A DNA stretch of 64,000 bases from Flavobacterium pectinovorum. Lineage in GTDB: Bacteria > Bacteroidota > Bacteroidia > Flavobacteriales > Flavobacteriaceae. Positions 1-8,359 of the stretch are shown in pieces (the first letter of the stretch is position 1; the number at the start of each line of letters is the position of its first letter). Location: the NCBI RefSeq assembly GCF_022802975.1, contig NZ_JAFEVZ010000001.1:558001-622000 (forward strand). The letters run 5' to 3'. Under the pieces are notes generated by a model, which had not been told where the DNA came from, ran no database searches, and saw nothing but the letters and a program-made list of their open reading frames with translations. A program made the translations under genes and the position numbers.

Positions 1-301
1 GGTTTGTTGTAATGATTTCATTGTATTTTATTTTCGAGTCAGGCTCAAGCAGATCAACAAGTTTTGCCAGCTTGTGCGTTTTTACTTTATTATACGCTTC
101 TTTTACATCTATACGGGTTTCAAGAAAGATCAAAGATTTTAAAGCGCATTCCAAGGCAAAGCACAAATCAACGAGTAATTTGCTTCTATTGCCTAAATGA
201 GAAGCATGCTCGTTTAAGATTTCATAACGCTTTAGAAATTCATGCGCATCAGTGTAGAAGAAATCAGAAATTTTATTTTGTATCGGCATTTGAAGTGTCA
301 T
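1..301 (-). CDS. HEPN-like protein, C-terminus beyond window
   Basis: Reading the minus strand from an ATG at 301 gives an uninterrupted frame of 100 codons that runs off the left edge, so the gene is partial. The visible part begins MTLQMPIQNKISDFFYTDA and continues into amphipathic helices with the stretch LLVDLCFALECALKSLIFLE. That pattern (a helix with a Cys/Glu-Cys-Ala-Leu-Lys core) resembles the first half of HEPN-fold proteins, which are often RNases or nucleotidyltransferase partners in toxin-antitoxin and defence loci. The catalytic Rx4-6H region, if present, lies outside the window. The next gene upstream ends 34 bp away on the same strand, so the two are probably co-transcribed. 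Plus-strand ORFs over this stretch are shadows. Confidence 0.55.
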   Translation of the reverse strand, partial: MTLQMPIQNKISDFFYTDAHEFLKRYEILNEHASHLGNRSKLLVDLCFALECALKSLIFLETRIDVKEAYNKVKTHKLAKLVDLLEPDSKIKYNEIITTN

Positions 302-335
302 TTATTTATTAAGAGGTACTGCAAAGTGGGACGTC

Positions 336-1034
336 TCAAGGTGCCCACCATTCGAAGTTATCCTTAAGATCATACAGGTTATCCATTTTTCTGGCAAAAA
401 CTCTTCGCAGGGGATTGTAGGCGGGATCAGGATTTTGTAAGTCGCCTAAATATGTTCTAAAATACGCTTCCAATGCATATTGAAGCAAGGTCCTGTATAT
501 TACATTCCCCTTCTGTTTCTGTTTAATAAATTTTCGATCTGACGGATTATCATTTGAAGTGGCATTAATATGCCAGCTTCCTTTTGTTTTGGCTTCATGC
601 ATTAATCCGCATCGCACATGGGCATAAAAAGATGCTGCACTAAAAGGAGTATTTCTGGGATTTCCTGCTTTGTCTTTCGCATGAAAAATTCCTTCAAAAA
701 TTGCAGCCGTAGTAAGGAATTCTGTAAACAGCAAACTGCTGTTATTGTATTCATATGCAGGACTGTTAGGAGTTAAGCCATGGTTGTAAACTGCTCCTTT
801 TTTAAACGCGGCAAACATTTCAATTAGCGCACACTGCAGAGTTACTATTGCAAAACCCTCACCTTCTTTGGTATTGGGATGGATAAGATTGTTGATTGCA
901 TTAAAATATTTTGTTAGAATTCTATTTTGAAAAATCATTACAGCGATATTCCACTGCCCTGAGTAATCATAAGAATTATTCAAACTGCTTCTTATGTCAA
1001 CCCATTGATCAATTTCTTTGATTTGTTGTTTCAT
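336..1034 (-). CDS. HEPN-like hypothetical protein
   Basis: The protein is about 232 aa from the ATG at 1034 (MKQQIKEIDQW). The frame stays open to a TTG at 1136 that would add 34 residues, and the extension looks coding, so the true start is uncertain. It is helical, with no signal peptide or membrane segment. Near the middle is the stretch FYAHVRCGLMHEAKTKG, which contains R-x4-H, the catalytic signature of HEPN RNases. I infer a HEPN-type ribonuclease or a related abortive-infection protein. It is followed 34 bp downstream by a second HEPN-like gene, so the pair may work together. No nucleotidyltransferase antitoxin is visible between them. An alternative is a structural HEPN domain without RNase activity. 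Confidence 0.5.
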   Translation of the reverse strand: MKQQIKEIDQWVDIRSSLNNSYDYSGQWNIAVMIFQNRILTKYFNAINNLIHPNTKEGEGFAIVTLQCALIEMFAAFKKGAVYNHGLTPNSPAYEYNNSSLLFTEFLTTAAIFEGIFHAKDKAGNPRNTPFSAASFYAHVRCGLMHEAKTKGSWHINATSNDNPSDRKFIKQKQKGNVIYRTLLQYALEAYFRTYLGDLQNPDPAYNPLRRVFARKMDNLYDLKDNFEWWAP

Positions 1035-1245
1035 TAAAAGGGAATTAAAAGACGAATGTACATAAAAATAATTCTGTTTAAAAACTAAAGAAAATGTCGT
1101 TCTAATATCAAATAAATCTCCTTCAACCCCCAACAAATGGATAAGAAATAATGCTCTAAACTACTATAACCAATTACGTTCAGGTAAGCGGCTCTATCCG
1201 GAAAACTGGTATGGAAAGTCCAAATAATTGTAACCTTTTTGCGCC

Positions 1246-2256
1246 TTAGTTATCTTCCATAATAGTCGCTACCATAATTTTTCTAATATTTTCAAAACTA
1301 TATTTTTTGCCAATGGGTTCCTCGCTTGCCGCAATGTTATCGAATATTTTTTGCTTTAATCTTACATCCATTTTTCCTTTACCACCTAGTTTTTGGTGTA
1401 ATTGATCAAGGATTTGAGCATATTCGTTCATTCGTAAAGATGCAATATGGTTGACAAGATTTTGAATAATTTCCTGCAGTTCACTTTCCTTAATTGACAA
1501 TATCCTCTCTGGCGCAAAAGCTGTATTATATTCCGCTTTTTTTATTAAAATTTCTGAACCGTAAAACGTACATTCCATAGCTTTCAAATACGTGGTTTTA
1601 AAATAGAAAAATAGAATAAACTCATCAACCATTATTGAATATGGTCTAATATTGAACCCTGAGCAATGAAGGTATGTATGAGGTACCTGCTTATAATTTG
1701 CCGCCCTTATTAATTTGTATCCTATGTTCTTCAAGTCTTCATCAGAAGTGACGAAATTATCATCAGTCAGGTACTTTTTTAAAATTCTTCTTAGTTTTCT
1801 TTCTTCCTTTTCTTTAAGCTTAATTCCGCACTTTTCTAATATGGACAATCTCCAAAGAATTGAAATCCAAAACAAAAAACCAATACCTTCCTTTTCAATA
1901 CTGTTATAAGTGGTGTCATGATCTGCTGTTTTATTTAAACTTACGGCATACAGGCTTTCCAGATTTCCTAAATTTTTTTCACAGTCAGAACAGAAAAAAT
2001 GGTCTACTACAAGAGAAATATCATTATTTTCAATTAACTGCTCGTCAACCTCTCCATAAATTTTCTCTAAGTCTTCAGGGAGTATATTTCTACCAAAATA
2101 ACCCTTGGTTTCCAGTTTTCCTATAACAAATCCTAACTCCTTATCCCTTCCTTTTGCCCCGTTTTGGTTGTCAATTCGTTTCATTAAAAAATGAGGGACT
2201 ATGTGGGAACCTGTTTTATCAGCTTCTTTTTCTTGGCATAAAAGGCATTTTTTCAT
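1246..2256 (-). CDS. HNH-like zinc-binding protein
   Basis: The protein is about 336 aa from the ATG at 2256 (MKKCLLCQEKEAD). The open frame extends 17 codons further, but this start puts the CxxC motif at the very N-terminus, as in related proteins. The N-terminus has CLLC, then SHIVPHFLMKR, then FFCSDCEKNLGNLE about 80 residues later. Two Cys pairs around an SHIVP core look like a treble-clef/HNH-type zinc fold, the kind found in defence-island nucleases. The remaining 230 residues are helical with no motif I recognise. I infer a DNA-binding or nuclease function only from the zinc fold; the catalytic His-Asn-His set is not clear. No signal peptide is present. Confidence 0.5.
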   Translation of the reverse strand: MKKCLLCQEKEADKTGSHIVPHFLMKRIDNQNGAKGRDKELGFVIGKLETKGYFGRNILPEDLEKIYGEVDEQLIENNDISLVVDHFFCSDCEKNLGNLESLYAVSLNKTADHDTTYNSIEKEGIGFLFWISILWRLSILEKCGIKLKEKEERKLRRILKKYLTDDNFVTSDEDLKNIGYKLIRAANYKQVPHTYLHCSGFNIRPYSIMVDEFILFFYFKTTYLKAMECTFYGSEILIKKAEYNTAFAPERILSIKESELQEIIQNLVNHIASLRMNEYAQILDQLHQKLGGKGKMDVRLKQKIFDNIAASEEPIGKKYSFENIRKIMVATIMEDN

Positions 2257-2420
2257 AATTAAAATCTGTTGGGATGGCTGCTTAAACAAGTACAAATTTA
2301 ACTGCAATTTTCAACCTTTCGCTGGCAAAATTTAATTTTTACGTTTTTGTATTTAAGATTTGAATCATCGGACACTTTTTAATAAATCCAATTTCAAAAA
2401 GCATGAACCGCGAATCATCT

Positions 2421-3389
2421 CTATTCCAGTAATTCATGCATTTTTTGCTGCAGTAATTTTTTGTCGGGAAGCTGAATCTTATATTCAGCAACCATAGTAG
2501 AAGACATACTCCTATTAAGAGCATACTCCACTACCTTGCTGTCTTTATCGGTGCACAATAATATCCCAATACTTGGATTTTCATGAGGTTTCTTAACATC
2601 CCGATCCAATGCTTCGAGATAAAAATTCAGCTGTCCTAAATGTTCCGGTTTAAATTTATCTACTTTTAGTTCGAAAGCAACTAAACACTGCAGTCCTCTG
2701 TGATAAAATAAAAGATCAATGTAAAAATCAGTATTGCCCACCTGGAGTTTATATTCCTGATCGATAAAGATAAAATCTTTCCCTAATTCCAAAATAAAAT
2801 TCTTCATCTGTTTGATTAGTCCCTGCTGTAATTCGCTCTCACTGTAGGGGTCAGAAAGATTTAAAAAATCAAAAATATAACTGTCTTTGAAAGTATTATT
2901 GAGATCCGTGTGTATTTCCCGCACCAGTGGTGCGAGTTTTGAATTTCCGATCATTGTTCTTTCAAAAAGGCTGGAGGAAATCTGGCGTTCGAGTTCTCGT
3001 TTACTATAGTTTTCCCTTTTAGAGAAGATAAGGTAAAACTCTCGTTCTTCTACTGTTTTGCATCTTGAAAAAATAATCAGATTATTTGTCCAGTTAATTT
3101 CCCGCACCAGTGGTGCGAGTTTTGGTGTATCTTTATAGATTTCATAAAACTGCCTCATGCGCCAAAGATTCGCATCGGAGAACCCTTTTAAATCTGGTTC
3201 GCTTTTCTGTAAAAAATCAGCCAGTTCTTTGACTATTGATTTTCCCCACTGCGCTGTTTCGATACGATTGTGAATGTACTGCCCAATATTCCAGTAGAGA
3301 TTAATCATTTCAGTGTTAACTGCTGTAATAGCATTTGATCTTGATTGCTTTATTAATTGGATAATATCGGTAAATTGTTGCTCTATCAT
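2421..3389 (-). CDS. DUF1016/YhcG-family PD-(D/E)XK nuclease
   Basis: The protein is 322 aa, near the usual family length of 340-370. Residues 1-150 match the DUF1016 N-terminal domain (IQLIKQSRSNAITAVNTEM, INLYWNIGQYI). Residues 180-310 form the C-terminal PD-(D/E)XK nuclease domain, with DFYIDLLFYHRGLQCLVAFELK supplying the D and the E-x-K. Family members are predicted DNA nucleases common in mobile elements and restriction-associated loci. It starts 29 bp downstream of the coupling-protein gene on the same strand, so it may be read from the mob operon as a moron gene. Oddity: KLAPLVREI occurs twice, encoded by an exact 28-bp DNA repeat (see the repeat entry). Confidence 0.85.
   Translation of the reverse strand: MIEQQFTDIIQLIKQSRSNAITAVNTEMINLYWNIGQYIHNRIETAQWGKSIVKELADFLQKSEPDLKGFSDANLWRMRQFYEIYKDTPKLAPLVREINWTNNLIIFSRCKTVEEREFYLIFSKRENYSKRELERQISSSLFERTMIGNSKLAPLVREIHTDLNNTFKDSYIFDFLNLSDPYSESELQQGLIKQMKNFILELGKDFIFIDQEYKLQVGNTDFYIDLLFYHRGLQCLVAFELKVDKFKPEHLGQLNFYLEALDRDVKKPHENPSIGILLCTDKDSKVVEYALNRSMSSTMVAEYKIQLPDKKLLQQKMHELLE
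2914..3124 (-). repeat. two exact 28-bp in-frame palindromic repeats inside the DUF1016 gene
   Basis: Identical 28-bp copies lie at 2914-2941 and 3097-3124, 183 bp apart (61 codons, so in frame). Each contains a perfect 7-bp-arm palindrome, CGCACCAGTGGTGCG, and encodes KLAPLVREI. The identity at wobble positions is more than protein conservation would need. Confidence 0.9.
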
Positions 3390-3418
3390 TTTTCTTAGAT
3401 TTAATTTTTCCCTTCTTA

Positions 3419-5407
3419 TTACTTCTTAATTACTAAATGGCTCAGTTCAATATCATTTAACAATCTTTCTTTCTCAGCATAAATGATATCTTTGATGTCC
3501 TTTTTTATCTGCAGATAATTGCGTTGTACCATGGAATTATCGACTTTACGGATAATAGGAATATCGACATACCCATCCTGTTCTTTTTTCAATGCTTCAT
3601 GGTCATTTATTATTTCCGAATGAAATGTTTTGAGTTCAATTTTACAGTCCGGATCATCCGCTACCATTCCCACGAATTCACCGGAACTCAGTCCGGAAAT
3701 TTTGGACGGCGGTACTGCAGATTCCAATTGTTTGGACCGGCTGATTGAAGTATCTCCGCTATTAATGGAAAGGCTTTCCCTGTCCTGCATAATTTTCCCA
3801 AAACGTTCCGATAATTGTTTGGCAGTATCTCCTGTTACCTGTCCACTGACAACGTTTCCAACAATATTCATAATCACATCGGCCTGTTCCCGTCCATAAT
3901 CTTTACGCAGCTGGCTAAAATCCTGAATACCCAAACAAGTTGCTACTTTATTGCTTCGGGCTGTAGCAATCAAACTGTCCATATTGTTGAGGTAAATAGT
4001 TGGGAATTCATCGAATATCAGACTGCTTTTCTGTTTCTTTTTTTGGTTCACCTGCTTTACCAATCGGTTAACATACAGTGATAATACAGCTCCATATATT
4101 TGGATTTTCTGAGGATTATTGCCCATACATACAATCTTGGGATCTTCAGGATTATTGATGTCCAATGTGAAATCACTGCCTGATAAAACATAATACAATT
4201 GTGGCGAGGAAAGCCGTGCCATGGCAATTTTTGCTGATGCAATCTGACCCTCCAACTGGTCCATTACATTATTTAGGTAGGCATTCACAAAGGGATTAAT
4301 AAGGACTTCGATTTCTTTTTCAGTCCTAAGCAGGGTAAAAAGGCTGTCATAGTCTTCCTGCATGAGTTCAATTACATGAGGAAGGGTGCAGAATTCGCCG
4401 TCTTTGTATTTTCGCAAATACCATATTATGGCCGATAGAAAATTAATCGGTGACTCTACAAAAAAATCACCCTGTCTTTTGATCCATTCCCTGTTGAGTC
4501 CGAGTAAAATAGTACGTGCCGATTCTGAAGCATCCGTGATGTCACTCATCCCTGACGGCTCTAGGGGATTACACCGGTTGGTACGGGTCAAATCATCAAA
4601 ATTAATGACATAAAACTGTGGTAATTTCGGATAGAGATGTTTGTATTTTAGCCAGGTATTATAGACAATTCTGGTCAGGTCATCAAACTTGAAATCATAG
4701 ACAAACATGGTAAATTTTTTTCGGATGTGCTGGGTAATCACATGACGAATAACAAAATAGGATTTCCCGGATCCGGGAGTACCTGAAACCAAGAGTCCCC
4801 GAAAAGGGTTAATAATATTTATCCAACTGTCCCTTACCTTGTCCTTTAAGTGATATCGGGCCGGAAGGTTGATGGAATATTCATTTTCCAAGAATCTTTC
4901 TTCCTGGGGAAAAGTTTCATTTTCGTTATTAAAAATATCCTTGCTGTTGAGCCTGTTTTTTATAATACGTGATAATAAAGTACCTCCGGAAAGCATCAGA
5001 AGAAAGCCGCTGGAAGTTAGGATCATATAGGCAATTGCTGCCAGAACTAATTCTATTTTCAGGTATAATGAGAGACAACTTATAAAATAAATAAGGATCC
5101 CCGTAATGATGTAGGCAAAAGCTGTTTTATAATTTAGTTTTTCATCTTTTCGCCCTTTTGCTCCAATTAAAGAAATGATTAAAAATCCCAGAGCAAAGAG
5201 TTTGGATTTATGAAAATTACTGAATAGTCCTGTATGGTAAATATTACCCATTATTTTGTCACTAAAGCCGCTTACAAGATGCCAGGTCCGAAAAGCCGCG
5301 TAGAGGTAATAATAAAAATGGATTACTAAAATAATGATGCTGATGAGTCTTGTCATATCCAAGATCTTTCTCAGTGCCTGTTCGTTTTCTCCTGTCTGCA
5401 TAGCCAT
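3419..5407 (-). CDS. mobC: type IV coupling protein (MobC/TraG-VirD4 family)
   Basis: The 662-aa protein has several hydrophobic segments in the first 160 residues (for example near 15-35, 65-85 and 95-145), then a cytoplasmic ATPase domain. Walker A is SGTPGSGKSYF at about residue 208-218, and the Walker B-like LIFDEFPTIY lies near 465. A VirD4-type coupling ATPase brings the relaxase-DNA complex to the conjugation channel at the inner membrane. It lies 11 bp downstream of the relaxase gene and ends the mobA-mobB-mobC operon, the standard order in CTnDOT-like and Flavobacterium elements. A separate VirB4-type ATPase (TraG) is encoded in the tra operon at 55.3 kb. Confidence 0.88.
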   Translation of the reverse strand: MAMQTGENEQALRKILDMTRLISIIILVIHFYYYLYAAFRTWHLVSGFSDKIMGNIYHTGLFSNFHKSKLFALGFLIISLIGAKGRKDEKLNYKTAFAYIITGILIYFISCLSLYLKIELVLAAIAYMILTSSGFLLMLSGGTLLSRIIKNRLNSKDIFNNENETFPQEERFLENEYSINLPARYHLKDKVRDSWINIINPFRGLLVSGTPGSGKSYFVIRHVITQHIRKKFTMFVYDFKFDDLTRIVYNTWLKYKHLYPKLPQFYVINFDDLTRTNRCNPLEPSGMSDITDASESARTILLGLNREWIKRQGDFFVESPINFLSAIIWYLRKYKDGEFCTLPHVIELMQEDYDSLFTLLRTEKEIEVLINPFVNAYLNNVMDQLEGQIASAKIAMARLSSPQLYYVLSGSDFTLDINNPEDPKIVCMGNNPQKIQIYGAVLSLYVNRLVKQVNQKKKQKSSLIFDEFPTIYLNNMDSLIATARSNKVATCLGIQDFSQLRKDYGREQADVIMNIVGNVVSGQVTGDTAKQLSERFGKIMQDRESLSINSGDTSISRSKQLESAVPPSKISGLSSGEFVGMVADDPDCKIELKTFHSEIINDHEALKKEQDGYVDIPIIRKVDNSMVQRNYLQIKKDIKDIIYAEKERLLNDIELSHLVIKK

Positions 5408-5418
5408 GATTTCAAGTT

Positions 5419-6723
5419 TTATCGATTATTAGAATGTCCTTTTCTTTTTTTCTTTTTGTTTCTCAGCTCGTACGGCAGATAATTAGCTGTCTGTTCAGAT
5501 TGCATGAGCATCTCTGCTAACTGCCCCATTATAGTGCTGGATCCTATGTATTTGTTATCCAGAAGATCATCCCCAAACAGCGTTGCAATGATTTCCGACT
5601 TAGGCGTTTCAAATGTGATTTTGTGTAATTTTTTACTAACCAAATTTGCCGTTTTTTGCTCAGACGGATTAATGGATGCGCAGCGTTCCTGTATTGCTTT
5701 GGCACTGTATTGTTTACCCAGCGTACTGCCATTAAAAACACATTTTGTGGTATGATCGACATAGGTAATTCCATAAAGCAATCCTTCTGGGTTTTTTCTA
5801 AATACAGTATTGATTCCCTCTTTTTGCAGTAGTTGAACCAGATCAGTAAGTGATATTTCCGCTTTGAAAAATGCCATATCAATGGCGTTTTTTACCCTTC
5901 TTATATCTGAGACATTATTTGCGGTATTGGATGCAAATTTTTCCTCTAAAAATTTCAGTGTCGGCTTGTTGTAAAAGAGACTGGCTTTTATGGGGACTCC
6001 GATAGGTTTACCATCATCATCCAGTATCCGGTACATTAATCCTTTTGCTTTAAACATTCTTGAATCTTCATTGCCCCGGTCTGCTAAAACATTGTATTGT
6101 TTGAGCACGGCATTGAGCTCTGGAAAGCTGGTATATTTATAGGATGACAGCACCTGATCCAGTACATTTGTAATAGCCTTTTTTGAGTCGTTTCGCCCGT
6201 ATTGAATCTTTCCTGAGATAATTAACTTTGGCTGTAAATCAGTACTGGTTTTCCTCCCTTGCGCCTTCATAAGCCCAAAGCGTTCTTCGATTTCTTTTCT
6301 TGCCGGTTCAGATCGGTTTTTACCAATATTTTGCATGTCAATTCGTTTACCATCCCTTTGCACATTTATGGAGACCAGATGGATGTGCGGATGTCCGGAA
6401 TCGTGATGCTGATATACCAGATAGGGCTGCTGGCCAAATCCGATTTTTTCCATATAATTATCCGCGATAGCCATTAATTTTTCTTTGGAATGATTTTCAG
6501 AAGGATCAAAGTTGATTGAAATATGTACACTGTTTCGCTTTACATTTTCATTTAGTTCCAGCTGTTTTAAAAAACGGTTCAGTTTCAAAGGAAGGCTCAT
6601 TTTATCAACATCAATGGGATAATTTCCGGCACCTATACACTGGGCCACATTTTCTTTTACTTTGTTTTCATTGTAATAGAAAACCTTATGGATAGCGTAT
6701 CCTGTTTTTATGATCGCAACCAT
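5419..6723 (-). CDS. mobB: relaxase/mobilization nuclease (MobB)
   Basis: The protein is 434 aa. The relaxase domain occupies roughly residues 1-180, with the metal-binding motif HHDSGHPHIHLV (H111-x-H113-x-H115, plus H106/H107), characteristic of MOBP-type relaxases. Such enzymes nick oriT through a tyrosine and pilot the strand into the recipient cell; which tyrosine serves here I cannot say. The C-terminal half is a Bacteroidota-specific extension without a motif I know. The start overlaps the 3' end of mobA by 16 bp, which indicates translational coupling. The candidate oriT lies just upstream of mobA, the expected position. Confidence 0.9.
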   Translation of the reverse strand: MVAIIKTGYAIHKVFYYNENKVKENVAQCIGAGNYPIDVDKMSLPLKLNRFLKQLELNENVKRNSVHISINFDPSENHSKEKLMAIADNYMEKIGFGQQPYLVYQHHDSGHPHIHLVSINVQRDGKRIDMQNIGKNRSEPARKEIEERFGLMKAQGRKTSTDLQPKLIISGKIQYGRNDSKKAITNVLDQVLSSYKYTSFPELNAVLKQYNVLADRGNEDSRMFKAKGLMYRILDDDGKPIGVPIKASLFYNKPTLKFLEEKFASNTANNVSDIRRVKNAIDMAFFKAEISLTDLVQLLQKEGINTVFRKNPEGLLYGITYVDHTTKCVFNGSTLGKQYSAKAIQERCASINPSEQKTANLVSKKLHKITFETPKSEIIATLFGDDLLDNKYIGSSTIMGQLAEMLMQSEQTANYLPYELRNKKKKRKGHSNNR

Positions 6724-7103
6724 TTTTCGGAGATTTTCCGGATGTAATTTTTGATTTCATCAATCTTGTCAAAAAGGATTTTTTTATCCAGTTCAGCATT
6801 TATTATCCATACTTTAAATTCCGGAATTTGATTTAGGGTATGTAGTTTTTTTACTGCCTGATTGAAGTTGTTTCCAATACCATTTAATTGCTTGAACAAC
6901 GGCATCATTTCATGGACCATATCATCTAAAGACTGGTTCCTGTAAATGGTATTTATAGATTTCTCAAATAGGTGTTTGCGAATGTAATCGCTCAGCTTAC
7001 GGCAGGTACTGGCTTTCCATTTTTTCTCAATTTTCGCATACTCTTCGGGTGTAAAACGTAACCCGACAATGCGTGTTCTGTTTGAATTTTCTCTTTTCAT
7101 CAT
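6708..7103 (-). CDS. mobA: ribbon-helix-helix mobilization accessory protein (MobA)
   Basis: The 131-aa basic protein starts MMKRENSNRTRIVGLRFTP, with EEYAKIEKKWKAS and YIRKHLF following. This is the ribbon-helix-helix pattern of relaxosome accessory proteins that bind oriT and recruit the relaxase. The C-terminal half (LNGIGNNFNQAVKKLH) matches the conserved region of this family, which is called MobA in Bacteroidota nomenclature and MobC in plasmid nomenclature. It is the first gene of the mob operon and overlaps mobB by 16 bp. Two ATGs in tandem (7103 and 7100) make the start ambiguous by one codon. It may also repress its own promoter, which would lie within or near the oriT region; that is inference. 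Confidence 0.85.
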   Translation of the reverse strand: MMKRENSNRTRIVGLRFTPEEYAKIEKKWKASTCRKLSDYIRKHLFEKSINTIYRNQSLDDMVHEMMPLFKQLNGIGNNFNQAVKKLHTLNQIPEFKVWIINAELDKKILFDKIDEIKNYIRKISEKWLRS

Positions 7104-7142
7104 CTCTCTTTTTGATTGTTGTCAAACTTTTTTTATCCTTCC

Positions 7143-7219
7143 GCAATCACTGCTCACGAGTCCCGAGTGCAGAGCAGCAAGAAGGCTGTTGTTTAACAAC
7201 AGGACATCTTGCCGATTGC
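7143..7219. other. candidate origin of transfer (oriT)
   Basis: Just upstream of mobA is a compact set of nested inverted repeats. The outermost pair is GCAATC (7143-7148) with GATTGC (7214-7219). Inside are TGCTC (7151-7155) with GAGCA (7172-7176), GCAAGA (7177-7182) with TCTTGC (7207-7212), and a perfect 8-bp-arm palindrome CTGTTGTTTAACAACAG (7186-7202). The position next to the mob genes and the symmetry suit a relaxosome site. The nic site itself cannot be placed from sequence alone. Confidence 0.6.
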
Positions 7220-7657
7220 AGGAACGTGGCAATCCTACTGATACTTTAATGTTCTTTAGACATTCTGGTATTTTCTAAGATTTTAAAAATTCAAAATATC
7301 CAATTATTACCTCTTTTTGGACAATTTGATATTTTAACTGTATTGTTGCCAGAACTCAATACACTATAAAGACAGTCATTCAATTTTTAATATTTTTTGT
7401 AAAATCTATTTCATTTTATTTTTAGAACTCAAGGAAAGTGCACTCTGTATAAAATTCAGAACTATTATAACCGGGTATCTATTATGCCAATTTATCTTCC
7501 GAATTTTAGATTGAAAAACGTGCTCTTTCAAAGCAGTAAACCAATTTTAAAACAACAAAATCCTGACTGTTTTAAGGAAGGTTTTTGATTGCTCATTTTG
7601 GTCTTTGCTGTTTAATTCAGAGACAAAATTAAGTAAGCGAAATGGATTTTACCTATG
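7220..7657. other. intergenic, no gene seen
   Basis: An AT-rich stretch between the candidate oriT and the operator-like palindrome. It has frequent stops in all frames and no clear hairpin. It probably holds the divergent promoter region for mobA, but I cannot point to a specific box. Confidence 0.4.
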
Positions 7658-7676
7658 ATGGACATATTATGTCCAT
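7658..7676. promoter_or_regulatory. operator-like palindrome
   Basis: ATGGACATATTATGTCCAT is a perfect palindrome with 9-bp arms around one central base. It lies 22 bp upstream of a -7-like box and about 64 bp upstream of the 7740 gene. This is a typical placement for a dimeric repressor or activator site, and the cognate regulator is unknown. Confidence 0.5.
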
Positions 7677-7697
7677 GACACTTTAAGACTGCCTTTA

Positions 7698-7705
7698 TAT
7701 CTTTG
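7698..7705 (+). promoter_or_regulatory. Bacteroidota -7 box
   Basis: TATCTTTG matches the TAnnTTTG consensus of the Bacteroidota primary sigma factor. A clear TTTG box 19-21 bp upstream is not visible, so the promoter may need an activator at the palindrome just upstream. Confidence 0.5.
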
Positions 7706-7739
7706 TATTAATAATTTATTAATTAAAAACGTGAAGATT

Positions 7740-8030
7740 ATGACAACAAATGATGTGGCCAAGGTTTTGGATACTGTTCTTAGTATCCCAAGCATGAATG
7801 ATGTAGTGAAGATTGATTTGAAAATTTCACGAAAAAATGTATTGTTATTAAATCATGTTATTGAACGTGGATTATCTGCTAAGGACAATGATAAACCATC
7901 GATTCTTATGACAACTATTCAAGAAGAAAACCTTCAGGAATTAAAACTCTTAGGGGAGGAATGTTTACAAAAAGCAGGGCTTATTGAACTGAGTGAAAAA
8001 CTGAGTGTCCTTGGTGATGCAATAAAGTAG
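7740..8030 (+). CDS. small hypothetical protein
   Basis: A 96-aa protein starting MTTNDVAKVLDTVLS at the ATG at 7740. A GTG nine bases upstream (7731) could add three residues but is less likely. It is helical and slightly acidic, with no signal peptide or membrane segment, and I do not recognise the family. It stands alone with its own -7 box, an upstream palindrome and a strong terminator directly after it, so it is a separate transcription unit. Sitting between oriT and the cargo, it could be an element-encoded regulatory or accessory factor, but nothing in the sequence shows a DNA-binding motif. Confidence 0.65.
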   Translation: MTTNDVAKVLDTVLSIPSMNDVVKIDLKISRKNVLLLNHVIERGLSAKDNDKPSILMTTIQEENLQELKLLGEECLQKAGLIELSEKLSVLGDAIK

Positions 8031-8056
8031 CGACATTTAAAAATCAACAATTACTT

Positions 8057-8095
8057 GATGCCATTAGAAAAATAATTTCTAATGGCATCTTTTTC
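8057..8095 (+). terminator. intrinsic terminator
   Basis: A perfect 14-bp stem (8057-8070 with 8076-8089), with a 5-nt loop AATAA and a following T-run, 26 bp after the stop of the 7740 gene. Confidence 0.85.
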
Positions 8096-8359
8096 ATTAT
8101 AAACTCCCCCTTATTCTGTTTTTTAACTACAATTGAATGTTATTGAAAAATCCTGGCTTGTTTTTGATAACAATCACACTTACTGTCTATTGTAATTTTG
8201 CTTTGGATATGACTCTGAACAAAATGAATAGGAAATTTAGTCTACTGTATTATTTAACCTGGTAATAAATCAACATAACTGAAATATAAAAAGGTAAAGA
8301 ATCTTCAGATGATGTTGATAGTTCAAAGTTCTAATGTTTTTTACTAAACGTGCAAAAAA

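Noticed and set aside
12..312. Two plus-strand ORFs at the left edge
   Set aside because: They overlap a minus-strand frame that stays open to the window edge and has HEPN-like content; the plus ORFs have no credible protein pattern.
2914..3124. CRISPR repeats
   Set aside because: There are only two copies, they are in frame inside a gene and have no regular spacers; no other repeat array was seen in the window.
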